Made by a program: the position numbers and the translations under genes
Notes under the pieces: generated by a model
The model's input: only the letters and a program-made list of their open reading frames with translations
What the model was told of the DNA's origin: nothing
Database searches by the model: none
Shown here: positions 9,555 to 17,971 of the stretch, piece after piece
How the letters are laid out: each line of letters starts with the position of its first letter
Position numbering within the stretch: the first letter of the stretch is position 1
NCBI GenBank assembly: GCA_944333305.1
Contig: CALVKV010000167.1
Location: 1 to 52,667 of the forward strand
DNA length: 52,667 bases
From: an uncultured Bacilli bacterium
Lineage (GTDB): Bacteria > Bacillota_I > Bacilli_A > RF39 > UBA660
Direction: 5' to 3'

Positions 9555-10643
9555 ATGTTAAGAAAAGATAATATTCCAGTAAAAGATTGTTTCAACTCTT
9601 GGTTTAATAGAGAAAAAAGAAAAGAGTTTTATACAACTTCTATTTCTTTGTATAAAACTACTTTTAATCATAATAAAAATAATAAATTTGCAAATATACT
9701 TTTTGATAATGCTAATAATAAAGAAATTTATTTTTCTTCATCTACATTGTTAGAACCTTTTGAAGAAAGTTATGGAACTTTTTTAATAAAATTCCTTAAT
9801 GCAGATTTTGCATCTTTTGAAACATCTTATCGTACTTTCTTCTGTTTTTATGGATTTTCTATTTTAAGTGAATTTTATGCTTCAATTCCTTCATTAAAGT
9901 TTTTTAAAACAGAAGATGAATTTATAGAAACTTATCAACCAATTTTTAATAAAGTTAAACCTAAGTTAAAGAAATTACAATATTTGATAAAACAATGCGT
10001 AGACTATATGTATAATTTAAATAATAATTCAATAGATAAGAATTATACACCTTTAGAAAAGTATCTTTCTTATTCTATTTTTAATAACTTATTTAAATAT
10101 TCTACAAACATAGAAGTATATTATTATCAACAATTTGCACATGATATATACCATATATCTTCACAATCTATAACACCTAAAATAGTTAGAAAACATTTAG
10201 AAAATGGAATAATAGATATAGGTGATAGTCCAGTTTTTCATACATCATTTTTATCCAATATACTGTATATCTCTTTATTTGAAATAGCTTCTAATACAAA
10301 TATAAGAATTAAAGTTTGTAAGAACTGTAGCAAATATTTTATTCCACTTAAAAATACCGAAAAATATTGCGATATTGTATATTGTAAAGATGAAACAACT
10401 TGTAAAATGATTGGTGCTAATAATTCTTATTCTAAAAAGAGAAATACTATTGAAGGAATTAAATTTTATAGAAATAATTATCAAAGAAGATTAATGCAAG
10501 TTAAAAGATCTAAGGATGAACAAGTTAAAATAGCCTTTGATAATTGGAAAAAACTTGCTAAAGAAAAAATTAAAGAATTTAATTTGAAGCAAATTTCAAG
10601 AGAAGAATTACTAGAATGGATGAAAGAAAATAAAGATATATAA
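9555..10643 (+). CDS. DUF6076-like element protein with zinc-ribbon motif
   Basis: A 362-residue protein starting 5 bases after GAGGTG. The N-terminal 240 residues are aromatic and helical with no motif I can name. The C-terminal third carries a cysteine cluster (VCKNCSKYFIPLKNTEKYCD, then YCKDETTCK) that resembles a treble-clef or zinc-ribbon fold, followed by a basic helix. The pattern resembles DUF6076 proteins, which are frequent cargo of clostridial integrative elements. It is divergently oriented from the Xis/replication operon, so 9284-9554 probably contains promoters for both. Function unknown. Confidence 0.65.
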   Translation: MLRKDNIPVKDCFNSWFNREKRKEFYTTSISLYKTTFNHNKNNKFANILFDNANNKEIYFSSSTLLEPFEESYGTFLIKFLNADFASFETSYRTFFCFYGFSILSEFYASIPSLKFFKTEDEFIETYQPIFNKVKPKLKKLQYLIKQCVDYMYNLNNNSIDKNYTPLEKYLSYSIFNNLFKYSTNIEVYYYQQFAHDIYHISSQSITPKIVRKHLENGIIDIGDSPVFHTSFLSNILYISLFEIASNTNIRIKVCKNCSKYFIPLKNTEKYCDIVYCKDETTCKMIGANNSYSKKRNTIEGIKFYRNNYQRRLMQVKRSKDEQVKIAFDNWKKLAKEKIKEFNLKQISREELLEWMKENKDI

Positions 10644-10647
10644 TTAA

Positions 10648-10676
10648 AAAGTCTATACTTACTTTGTATAGACTTT
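10648..10676. terminator. Bidirectional terminator
   Basis: An 11-bp stem (AAAGTCTATAC / GTATAGACTTT) with a 7-base loop has T-rich sequence on the plus side and an A run on the other. It sits between the convergent 9555-10643 gene and the minus-strand cassette ending at 10675. Confidence 0.85.
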
Positions 10677-11286
10677 ATTTTATTATATCTAATCCATATT
10701 TATATAATGTATTCATTAAATTGGGTTTCTTTTCTACTATTTCTCCATATAAGCTATCAATATCACTATTTACATTTTGAATTCTTTCAGTAAATAAATC
10801 TTGAATATTCCTAAATTCTTCAATAATATCTTCTGATAAATCTCCTCCCATTGTTTTCAACAATTCGGATAATCTTGTTTTTGTATTATTATTTGATTTA
10901 TTAAAATTTAATATTGTTGTCTCTTGTAAATATCTACTATATTCTTCTACATTAGGACTAGACAATTTATATTGTTTGCATTCTTCTAAAATATTTTTAC
11001 AATTATCAATATGTTCTTCTATAATATTTATAGCATCTTTTAGTACATAATCTTTGTACCAAAAAAATTTATAATTTATTTTTTGATCACTTTCTCTGTT
11101 TTTTTGATCATTAATATAAAAAGCAACTATAAATATCAAATTTATAAAACTTATTACCATTACTAAAACATCTGTCCAACTTGTGGTATCTATGACTATT
11201 TTATCACCAATTTCATTTGTAGCATTCACTTGTCCAATACACATAAACATTATAATTATACCAATTATTAAAATTTTCTTTATCAT
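10675..11286 (-). CDS. Membrane-anchored protein of the GHKL/STAS cassette
   Basis: A 203-residue protein with a hydrophobic N-terminus (residues 4-22, signal peptide or membrane segment) and a second membrane segment (about 38-58). A hydrophilic helical domain of about 145 residues follows and probably lies in the cytoplasm. It starts 6 bases after the STAS-like gene, and the stop codon of that gene overlaps its SD GGGGTGA, so translation is very likely coupled. No enzymatic motif is seen. Its position as the last gene, and the membrane anchor, would suit an effector or receptor controlled by the upstream ATPase/STAS pair. That role is inference. Confidence 0.7.
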   Translation of the reverse strand: MIKKILIIGIIIMFMCIGQVNATNEIGDKIVIDTTSWTDVLVMVISFINLIFIVAFYINDQKNRESDQKINYKFFWYKDYVLKDAINIIEEHIDNCKNILEECKQYKLSSPNVEEYSRYLQETTILNFNKSNNNTKTRLSELLKTMGGDLSEDIIEEFRNIQDLFTERIQNVNSDIDSLYGEIVEKKPNLMNTLYKYGLDIIK

Positions 11287-11292
11287 TTTTTA

Positions 11293-11607
11293 TCACCCCA
11301 ATGGATTAGCTTTATTTACCGCATCTCTTATGCCATCTTCAATATTCATTCTTATTAAGTCACTACATTTAAATTGGTATTTTTCTCTAAATTTTTTTTC
11401 TCCTAATTTTTTTATGCTATCACTAAACAATCCCAAAAAGCACGAAGAATTAAAAGAATACACATCTTGTGCTATTTCAAATTCATAAGTCTCGTCATCT
11501 ATATCTTTTTCATCTATTTTAAGTTTTTCTCTAAGCTCCATTCCCCTATCTCTACCCGAAATAACCTTTATATTTTGTGTTAACTTACTTAAATCTATAT
11601 TTTTCAT
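11293..11607 (-). CDS. STAS-like domain protein (DUF4325 type)
   Basis: A 104-residue protein with the layout of DUF4325/STAS-like proteins: GRDRGMELREKL, then a strand ending in the serine-rich turn YSFNSSCFLGLFSD, then LGEKKFREKYQF. STAS proteins act as small switch partners, often controlled by phosphorylation on a Ser/Thr in this turn by GHKL kinases such as SpoIIAB. Here the upstream gene is exactly such a GHKL protein and overlaps it as ATGA, four bases. The SD GGAGG is 7 bases before the ATG. A partner-switching pair is the simplest reading, although no phosphosite has been shown. Confidence 0.75.
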   Translation of the reverse strand: MKNIDLSKLTQNIKVISGRDRGMELREKLKIDEKDIDDETYEFEIAQDVYSFNSSCFLGLFSDSIKKLGEKKFREKYQFKCSDLIRMNIEDGIRDAVNKANPLG

Positions 11608-12890
11608 ATTCTTACCTCCATCTGCTTTTCTATATATTCTTTATCTAAATAAAATTCCATACTTATCATAGTTCCAGGGAAATTTTCATCTATCCTTTTT
11701 ACATATTTACTATCTGGTTTTTTAGATAAGTCATTTTCCTCATTAAATGCTATTAGTGGCATTTTTTTGCCATTCACTATTTCTTCTTTTAATGTATATG
11801 TTGAATCAAATAAAATATAACCATTTCCACTTACTATTGCCATTATTGGATTATTGCCCTCCATATTTTTTCCAATATGCATAAAATTATTTATTAATTT
11901 TATAGTTCCTTTTCCTCTATCATCATTCACATCTACTCTTTTTCTACTAACGTTATATTGTAAAACATATAGCATCCATAAAGGTTCTTCGTTCCATTTT
12001 TTGTTAAATATATTGTAATGCTCTTTTGTTTTATTTTTTAACAATTTTTTTGTATATTCTGTAGTATCTTCTCTATTTAGTCCTTCATAAATACTATCTC
12101 CAAAATCAAATAATACTAATCTACATTTGCCATCTTTTCTATCTTTATCTATGTTAAAATGACCCGATGCATACCAAGTTGCTAATTCACCTGCATGTTG
12201 ACTTACGTTATCTAAAACTTCACCTATCATATGTGCAAATTTACTTTTTCCTTGTGCCGTAAGTTGATAATTTTGAGTATTTAAACACTTATCATAGTAT
12301 TGAATAATTTCATCTGTCATTTTTGATTGTTCCTGATTCTGTATTATATCTAATCTAACTGTATTTTTATTTTCTATTTTTGAAATTCCTAAATGCTTTA
12401 CTAATCCACTTATTATAAAAATTTCTTTAGCTTCATCAGATTTTGGAACATTTCCTCTTGTATTTAAAGGTTTATTTAATATTCTTCTATATTTATAACC
12501 ATTAAGTATAATTATATCTGTTACCGAAGAAGCACACAAGCCCAATTCTTCACATTTTGAATAATCCAAAAATAATTCTTGTACTTTTTCATCATGTATA
12601 GCCGTAAATATTTTCTTTAAAGTTTTTAATGATTCTTCTGGATTTGTAATTAAGGAAAATCTAAGTGGAATTTCTATAATAACAGTATTTTTATTTCTTT
12701 CTATTTTATGATAAAACTTTTTTAAATCTAATAATTTAACAACCTTGTTAGGAATATATCTTTTCTTCACATTTTTTCCAGTTTTAACACCCTTTATATG
12801 GTGGTACTTTTCTCGATGCCTTTGCCTCATTATTTTATTTGTTTTATTTATTCCAAATTTTCTAATTTTATTTTTTCTTTTCTTATTCAT
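11604..12890 (-). CDS. GHKL-type ATPase with N-terminal STAS-like region
   Basis: A 428-residue protein. After a very basic 40-residue start, residues about 60-190 contain a STAS-like alpha/beta stretch (QELFLDYSKCEELGLCASS). Residues about 215-420 form a histidine-kinase-like ATP-binding domain with N box EVLDNVSQHA (224-233), G1-like LFDFGDS (262-265 for DFGD) and G2-like DRGKGT (324-329). There is no phospho-acceptor histidine domain, so it is more like SpoIIAB-type switch kinases or MutL-type ATPases than a sensor kinase. I chose the ATG at 12890 because AAGGGA lies 5 bases upstream. It is the first gene of a three-gene coupled cassette carried by the integrative element. Confidence 0.8.
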   Translation of the reverse strand: MNKKRKNKIRKFGINKTNKIMRQRHREKYHHIKGVKTGKNVKKRYIPNKVVKLLDLKKFYHKIERNKNTVIIEIPLRFSLITNPEESLKTLKKIFTAIHDEKVQELFLDYSKCEELGLCASSVTDIIILNGYKYRRILNKPLNTRGNVPKSDEAKEIFIISGLVKHLGISKIENKNTVRLDIIQNQEQSKMTDEIIQYYDKCLNTQNYQLTAQGKSKFAHMIGEVLDNVSQHAGELATWYASGHFNIDKDRKDGKCRLVLFDFGDSIYEGLNREDTTEYTKKLLKNKTKEHYNIFNKKWNEEPLWMLYVLQYNVSRKRVDVNDDRGKGTIKLINNFMHIGKNMEGNNPIMAIVSGNGYILFDSTYTLKEEIVNGKKMPLIAFNEENDLSKKPDSKYVKRIDENFPGTMISMEFYLDKEYIEKQMEVRI

Positions 12891-13170
12891 TTCTATCCCT
12901 TGCACTAATCATTATTTTTTATTTTGCTCTTTAGTGTATTTGCTTTGTATTTTATCATAAAAATTATGATTTTACCATATCTTATTGATTTTTATTACAT
13001 TTCTTTTAATTTCTTTATGTTTTATATATATCCCTTTATGAATTTTATTGTAATCTTTGAAAGTAGCTAAAAATAAACAAAAATAGCTGGTAATTTATCA
13101 AAAAATACTATATAATACACATAAATTCTCTCCCTTCCATAGTTATACTTGAAAGGAGGTGAAATAAGTA

Positions 13171-14365
13171 ATGGCTGGGAGTATAGAAAAAAGAGGAAAA
13201 AACAGTTACAGGTTAACAGTATCAGAAGGATTTGACTTAAACGGGAAGCCAATGATACACAGAAAGACTATTCATGGAACTAAAAAAGAAGCAGAAGTTG
13301 AACTAGCAAAATTTGTTACTGAAGTACAAAATGGCTTAGTCATAGATGGTAAATCTCTTAAATTTTCTGAATTTGTTGATGTATGGAAAAGAGATTATGG
13401 TTCAAAAGAATTAGCTCCTACAACATACAAAAGATATTGTAGAATGTTAGAAACAAGAATTTTACCATATTTCGGACATTTCTATATTAACAAAATCAGA
13501 CCAACTGATATTATGAAATTCTATGACTTACTTGAAAAAGATACTCAGTTAGTTAGAAAAAAAGGTAACAATGGTTCAAAAACTAAAAAACCTTTATCTG
13601 GTAAAACTATTTTAGAACATCACAGATTATTAAGAGCAATGCTCCACAAAGCAGTTTACTGGCAATTAATTGTAAGTAATCCTGCTAAACGTGTTCAACC
13701 ACCTAAAGAAAAAAAGCCAAAAAAGAAGATCTTATGATGATGAGCAAACTAAAATATTGTTAGAAAACTTAGAAAAACTTTCACTAGAAGATACTAAATA
13801 CAAAGTTGCTATCATTCTTACTATTTTTACAGGTGTTCGTTTAGGTGAATTAATGGGATTAGAATGGCACGATGTGGATTTCAAAACTGGTATAGTAAGT
13901 ACAAATCGTTCTAGTCAATATTTAGCAGACAAAGGTGTATTTACCAAAACGCCAAAAACAGAAAGTTCTATTAGAGAAGTAGCAATTCCAGATTTCGTTG
14001 TTTCTTTGCTTGAGGAATATAAGTTATGGTATGAAGAGCAAAAATTGCTATATGGCTAATTATGGACGAATTCTGATAGGTTATTTGTACAGGCTGATGG
14101 CAAGACAATGCATCTTTCTTCTATTAGCAAATGGTTTGTTAAATATGTAAGTACAATAGGATTACCCGTAATTAATTTTCACGGATTAAGACATACAAAT
14201 GCAAGTTTACTAGTTGCACAAAATCTTGACATAGCTGTTGTTTCTGCAAGAGTTGGTCATGCACAAATAAGTACAACACTTAACTTCTATATACATCCAC
14301 TACTTTCTCATAATAAAACAGCTGGATATGCACTAGAAAACTTATTATTACCAACAATGTATTAA
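13171..14365 (+). pseudogene. Broken tyrosine integrase (Tn916-like family)
   Basis: Three consecutive reading-frame pieces together make one integrase. The first (from 13171, SD AGGAGGTG) gives an arm-binding domain and a core-binding domain. The frame then shifts in an A-rich run near 13714-13730. The second piece carries the first catalytic arginine (TGVRLGELMGLEW) and ends at an in-frame TAA at 14057-14059. The third has HGLRHTNASLLV, GHAQISTT and the tyrosine in LNFYIH. With a frameshift plus a stop, the protein cannot be made whole, so the element is probably fixed. A sequencing error could explain the homopolymer shift but less easily the stop. Confidence 0.85.
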
Positions 14366-14557
14366 TTTAACTTTTTTCTTATTTTCATAAATTACAAATT
14401 TTCACGATATAAGAAAGTAAAAAACTTTGAAATTAATATCTTTTTCCCAAAAGTTTTTTATTTGAAGATTTTAATAAATTTTATAAAATTATAGTATATT
14501 TTTTATTGAGATTTTATTAGAATTTATGGCATTTGATGTGGTTATTTTACCCAATTA

Positions 14558-14679
14558 TACATAATAATGTTCAAATGCATTCACTGTATTTACGGAGGAT
14601 CTATATAAACATTTTATTTTATCAGTGTATTTATTTTCTCATTTTTCCCAACCCATGTTAACTCCAATTTATTTACCAT
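14558..14679 (-). pseudogene. Remnant of a type III-like (beta-class) DNA methyltransferase
   Basis: Read on the minus strand, an ATG at 14679 opens a 21-codon frame (14614-14679) containing ELTWVGKNE, which matches the N-terminus of type III Mod proteins (LTWxGK). Immediately after its stop, 14593-14613 reads NVYIDPP. After a one-base loss in the next codon, 14558-14590 reads NTVNAFEHYYV. Together these recreate the Mod catalytic motif DPPYNTxNAFEHY with the Tyr codon damaged. The N-terminus and motif are normally about 100 residues apart, so a large internal deletion has also occurred. The gene is dead. Confidence 0.7.
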
Positions 14680-14705
14680 TTTTTCACTTCTAAATTTTAT
14701 AATTG

Positions 14706-14745
14706 CTCTAGTATATTCTATATCATAAAATAACAAGTTTCTCAG
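14706..14745 (-). promoter_or_regulatory. Promoter-like block shared with hsdM
   Basis: It is 32/40 identical by hand to 6719-6758, and the 20-base core TGATATARAATATACTAGAG is 19/20 identical. It precedes the methyltransferase remnant by 26 bases, just as its twin precedes hsdM. Looser similarity continues for about 20-30 bases upstream. The -35-like element (CTGAGA) is weaker than that of hsdM. Confidence 0.5.
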
Positions 14746-14909
14746 CAATCACTTCCAGATATTTATAATTACTAAATTAATTATCACATATTTTCTTATT
14801 TGTTTTAATTTTTCTGATGAAATTCTTCACACTTTACACTAATTCTCTATAATTTTGTTCTAAAATTTCGTTTAACGATCCTAATTTTTTGTAAATTTAA
14901 TGTTTTTTA

Positions 14910-14938
14910 TTGACATTTTCTATTTAACTATGTACAAT
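14910..14938 (+). promoter_or_regulatory. Strong sigma-A-type promoter for the GNAT-kinase-GNAT operon
   Basis: A consensus TTGACA (14910-14915) and TACAAT (14933-14938) are separated by 17 bases, about 125 bases before the first ATG at 15066. The remainder of 14366-15065 holds the methyltransferase remnant and otherwise featureless A+T-rich DNA. Confidence 0.75.
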
Positions 14939-15065
14939 TTTATCAACAAACTTGTTGCTTGTATTTTAATTGTTTATTTTATAAAAATCAATATATTAAA
15001 GACACATATGATACAAATTATTAACTTTTATATTATATTTACAATTATTAACAAGGAGGCTTACA

Positions 15066-15545
15066 ATGATTATAGAATATAATTCAATTTATGATGAGCA
15101 AATTAAAGATTTGTTAGTAGAATTACAAAACTATTTAATTGATATAGATAATTGGCACACTCAAATATTGCTTCCTGAATATAGAGAAGAAATATTTAAA
15201 ATGGATATGAATAAAGTAAAACAGCAAAATGGTAATATTTATTTATCTATAGAAAATAACATTCTTATGGGTTTAATTATAGGAATAGTTGAAGAAAAGG
15301 ATGAAATTGACAAAATAACAAATGACTGTGCTAAAACAGGCGTTATACTTGAATTAGTAATAAGAAATGGTGTCCGTGGACAAGGAATTGGAAAATCTTT
15401 ATTAGAAAAAATGGAAGAATACTTTAGAAATATTAATTGTAAGAGAATCAATATAGAAGTTTTTGGTCCAAATAAAAAAGGATTAAATTTCTATGAAAAA
15501 AATAATTATATTATTAGAGATATTATTGTTTCTAAAAAAATTTAG
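15066..15545 (+). CDS. GNAT family N-acetyltransferase
   Basis: The 159 residues have the GNAT fold: the acetyl-CoA binding motif A is GVRGQGIGKSLLEKMEEYF, preceded by the beta-4 strand VILELVIRN and followed by KRINIEVFGPNKKGLNFYEKNNY. The substrate is unknown; the family includes small-molecule and protein N-acetyltransferases. AAGGAGG precedes the ATG. It is the first gene of a plus-strand operon whose next gene starts 14 bases downstream with its own SD. Confidence 0.88.
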   Translation: MIIEYNSIYDEQIKDLLVELQNYLIDIDNWHTQILLPEYREEIFKMDMNKVKQQNGNIYLSIENNILMGLIIGIVEEKDEIDKITNDCAKTGVILELVIRNGVRGQGIGKSLLEKMEEYFRNINCKRINIEVFGPNKKGLNFYEKNNYIIRDIIVSKKI

Positions 15546-15558
15546 GAGGTTAATTAAA

Positions 15559-16065
15559 ATGCCAAACCTATATATCATAACTGGACCAGCAGGAGTTGGA
15601 AAAAGCACGATTTCAAAAAAGCTTGCTATGACAAGTAAAAAATCTGCTTTAATTGAAGGAGACGATATATATCATCAAGTTGTTGGTGGATATGTACCAG
15701 CCTGGAAGCCTGGCAATCATTTAAAAACTTTTTGGAAAATATGTATAAATACAATTAAAACATATCTAAATGATGGATTTGATGTAATATTTAACTACAT
15801 TATCACTCCCGAAAATATTGAACTAATAAAATCTTCAATTCAAAATTATAACATTAAGTTTGTTGTTTTATTGGTTGATGAAACCACATTGCTTTTAAGG
15901 GATAAAACAAGACCTGAAGATTGTCAAATGAAAGAACGTTGTATTACTTTATTAAATAATTTTAAAAATAGAAATTATAATCATCAAAATATATTGGATA
16001 CAACTAATTTGTCTGTTAATGAAACTATTTATATTATTCAAAATGATAATAGATTTATTTTGTAG
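15559..16065 (+). CDS. P-loop small-molecule kinase (AAA_33-like)
   Basis: The 168 residues begin with MPNLYIITGPAGVGKSTIS, a P-loop at residues 8-16, followed by an LIEGDDIYHQ acid cluster that usually positions substrate and magnesium. It later has a lid-like segment (RDKTRPEDCQMKERC). It resembles gluconate/shikimate-type and antibiotic phosphotransferase-like nucleotide kinases, but the substrate cannot be named. I chose the ATG at 15559 because TAGGAGG lies 8-9 bases upstream; the frame is open further back but would overlap the preceding gene. Middle gene of the GNAT-kinase-GNAT operon. Confidence 0.8.
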   Translation: MPNLYIITGPAGVGKSTISKKLAMTSKKSALIEGDDIYHQVVGGYVPAWKPGNHLKTFWKICINTIKTYLNDGFDVIFNYIITPENIELIKSSIQNYNIKFVVLLVDETTLLLRDKTRPEDCQMKERCITLLNNFKNRNYNHQNILDTTNLSVNETIYIIQNDNRFIL

Positions 16066-16132
16066 GAGGTATAAAGGTTGAAAAATATCTTTTCCAATCA
16101 AATTTGTGCCTTAGGAAGGAATGAGATTAATT

Positions 16133-16546
16133 ATGGAAATAAAATTAGATTATTCAATTACAATAGATGAATTTTTAGAGATGGTTGAATCTGTTGGATG
16201 GAAAACCTATTCAAAAGAGCAAGTTGAAAAAGCTTTAAAAAATACAATGTATATGGTAAAAGCAACTGTTGATGGCAAACTTGCCGGAATTGGGCGAGTT
16301 GTTGGCGATACCAGTATTGTTTGTATGTTAACTGATATTTGTGTTAAACCAGAATTTCAAAAACATGGTATTGGATTAAAAATGATATTAGAGTTGAAAA
16401 AATTAATTGAAGAAAATGTATCTACTGGAGAAAAGATACAAATAGAACTTACCCCTACTGCTGGAAATGAAGCTTTTTATCAAAAAGCTGGTTTTAAATA
16501 TAAACCAGATAAAATTACTGGTATGTATTTATGGATTAAAAAATAA
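16133..16546 (+). CDS. GNAT family N-acetyltransferase
   Basis: A 137-residue single-domain acetyltransferase: GRVVGDTSIVCMLTDICV (beta-4), VKPEFQKHGIGLKMI (motif A, acetyl-CoA pyrophosphate loop) and NEAFYQKAGFKY near the C-terminus. Two in-frame ATGs exist. The first (16121) abuts the SD AGGAAGGA with no spacer. The second (16133) is 12 bases away and starts MEIKLDYSITI, so I prefer it. Similar ATGs separated by the codons RLI or KLN occur at 48716 and 47792. Third gene of the small modifying-enzyme operon. Confidence 0.87.
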   Translation: MEIKLDYSITIDEFLEMVESVGWKTYSKEQVEKALKNTMYMVKATVDGKLAGIGRVVGDTSIVCMLTDICVKPEFQKHGIGLKMILELKKLIEENVSTGEKIQIELTPTAGNEAFYQKAGFKYKPDKITGMYLWIKK

Positions 16547-16696
16547 TTTCAAATAATAAAATTGTTTTTTTATTAATATTTAGATAAAGATTTAAAATAA
16601 AAGGAAAGATAAAAGCAACTATGAATGAAGAACAGTTAACTCTAACATTATCTTATACTTTCATAGCTTGCTTTCCCAAAAACAAAATTCTAAAAT

Positions 16697-17170
16697 CTAT
16701 TTCAAATCATTATTAATTCTGTGCACAGGAAATTTATTTTCTTTTAATATTGTTTTTGATACTTGTGGCAATAATGGATATTCATCTATTTTATCTAAAT
16801 CTAACCATTCATATTGTAAATAATCTTCACCTTCATTATTTTTTAATGTATATTCTATTTTTTTGTCTTCTTCATCTGTAAATTCTGCTTTATGAATAAA
16901 TAATATTTCATGGAATTTACTTCCTTTCATTTCAAAGAAGTTTTCTATTGTTCCTATATATCCAGTTACATCTATATGTTTATTAAGTTCTTCTTTTATC
17001 TCTCTTTTTACAGTTGTTTCTGAATCTTCTCCTATCTTTACTCTTCCACCTAATAATGCATAATGATCTGAGTTTACATTTTTATGTACCAATACTTTAT
17101 TATTGTGAATTATAACTACTACTGCTCTTATATTTAATTTATAATCTTCTACATCTATTGTTAAATCCAT
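16697..17170 (-). CDS. Nudix hydrolase
   Basis: The 157 residues have a Nudix box GRVKIGEDSETTVKREIKEE (Gx5Ex7REUxEE) with N instead of the usual final G. These enzymes hydrolyse nucleoside diphosphate-linked compounds with Mg2+ or Mn2+; the substrate is unknown. GAGGAGG lies 10 bases upstream of the ATG. It follows the UDG-like gene by 32 bases on the same strand and is probably cotranscribed with it, which would suit nucleotide-pool or DNA-damage sanitation, though that link is inference. Confidence 0.88.
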   Translation of the reverse strand: MDLTIDVEDYKLNIRAVVVIIHNNKVLVHKNVNSDHYALLGGRVKIGEDSETTVKREIKEELNKHIDVTGYIGTIENFFEMKGSKFHEILFIHKAEFTDEEDKKIEYTLKNNEGEDYLQYEWLDLDKIDEYPLLPQVSKTILKENKFPVHRINNDLK

Positions 17171-17202
17171 TTTTGACGTTCCTCCTCTTCTTATTTAATT
17201 TA

Positions 17203-17850
17203 TTAAAAATTTTCTTTAATAAACATTATGTCTTCAATTGCCTTATCAATGTTAAATCTACCATTTCCAACAGGATAATATACAGAAAAAAATTTATAAA
17301 CTTTATCTCCTATTTTTTTCAAAAACAATTTTTTTCTACACTGAGATACAGATATCTTTTGACCTAATACTATTGAACTTACTTGATTTCCAAATAAAAC
17401 CACAACTTTTGGGTTTATAATCTCAATTTCCTTTTCTAATAATTCTAAGTATTCTTCATAAACACTGTTTGGAAGTACTCTTGCATCTGTTTGAGTGCAT
17501 TTTCCTAAATTTGTAATAAAATATTTATGTTTTTTCACATCATCATATACTTCTTTTGCAAACTCTTCTGACCATTCTTGTGGTTTAATTTCTTTTATTT
17601 TTTTGTAAATTTTTTCATCCATTAAATCCAATTTGTAAAATAAATCCCATATATTTTTTGTTCCTATCCATGGTGATTTAATTCCTTTCCATTCTTTTGA
17701 TGATGCAATATTTCTTCCTGTTGGATTCATAAATACAAAACAAATTTCTGGATTTTTGGTACATCCACCATTATATATTGAATCTAACTCTTTTGCTCCA
17801 TATTTTATTTGTAATTTGTCATATTGTGGTTTTAATTCTTCTAGTTTCAT
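17203..17850 (-). CDS. Uracil-DNA-glycosylase-superfamily protein
   Basis: A 215-residue protein that looks like a member of the UDG-like fold. An early ICFVFMNPTGRN takes the place of the GxxPG motif, KYFITNLGKCTQTDAR carries the middle strand, KVVVLFGNQVSSIVLG is the Rossmann-like strand-helix, and SVYYPVGNGRFN takes the place of the C-terminal HPS motif. Catalytic residues differ from family 1 UDG, so the glycosylase activity and target base are uncertain. AAAGGAGG precedes the ATG. It heads a two-gene operon with the Nudix gene. Confidence 0.7.
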   Translation of the reverse strand: MKLEELKPQYDKLQIKYGAKELDSIYNGGCTKNPEICFVFMNPTGRNIASSKEWKGIKSPWIGTKNIWDLFYKLDLMDEKIYKKIKEIKPQEWSEEFAKEVYDDVKKHKYFITNLGKCTQTDARVLPNSVYEEYLELLEKEIEIINPKVVVLFGNQVSSIVLGQKISVSQCRKKLFLKKIGDKVYKFFSVYYPVGNGRFNIDKAIEDIMFIKENF

Positions 17851-17897
17851 GGTTTTTCCTCCTTTATAATTTTAACATAATACTTTCTTAATTTACA

Positions 17898-17936
17898 AGA
17901 GTAAATAAGAAAATATTTGATTTTCTTATTTACTCT
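17898..17936. terminator. Long perfect hairpin with T tail
   Basis: A 17-bp perfect stem (AGAGTAAATAAGAAAAT and its complement) with a 5-base loop is followed by TTTT on the plus strand. It sits about 48 bases upstream of the UDG-like gene start. No plus-strand gene reads into it, so it may insulate the minus-strand operon or belong to the adjacent structured repeats. Confidence 0.6.
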
Positions 17937-17971
17937 TTTTGTAGACTTCCAGCTAAACTGGGTGATAATTA

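Larger units (their letters stand above)
6786..14365. mobile_element. Degenerate integrative (mobilizable) element
   Basis: The interval holds an element-specific unknown gene, a hairpin cluster, a DnaC-like/DnaD-like/Xis-like replication and excision operon, a DUF6076-like gene, a three-gene GHKL/STAS/membrane cassette and a terminal integrase. This gene set is typical of small integrative elements of Firmicutes. There is no relaxase or conjugation machinery, so transfer would have depended on a helper. The integrase is broken. Borders are approximate: no convincing attL/attR pair was found, although related 40-base blocks at 6719-6758 and 14706-14745 lie just outside the coding interval. 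Confidence 0.75.

Noticed and set aside
13714..13730. Programmed frameshift in the integrase A-rich run
   Set aside because: A further in-frame stop at 14057 also breaks the gene, so decay is simpler than programmed slippage.
6719..14745. The two 40-base blocks as attL/attR of the integrative element
   Set aside because: Differences are spread over the block and both sit at promoter positions of methyltransferase genes; shared promoter or older duplication fits better, though att is not excluded.
16078..16170. TTG-started 30-codon frame with a good SD (AGGAGGT) between the kinase and second GNAT
   Set aside because: It overlaps the GNAT start out of frame and has no recognisable product; at most a coupling leader.
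16621..16716. 31-codon plus-strand frame MNEEQLTLTLSYTFIACF... with an AAGGAAAG SD
   Set aside because: It overlaps the end of the Nudix gene on the other strand and has no recognised family; could be a gene trace, not supported.
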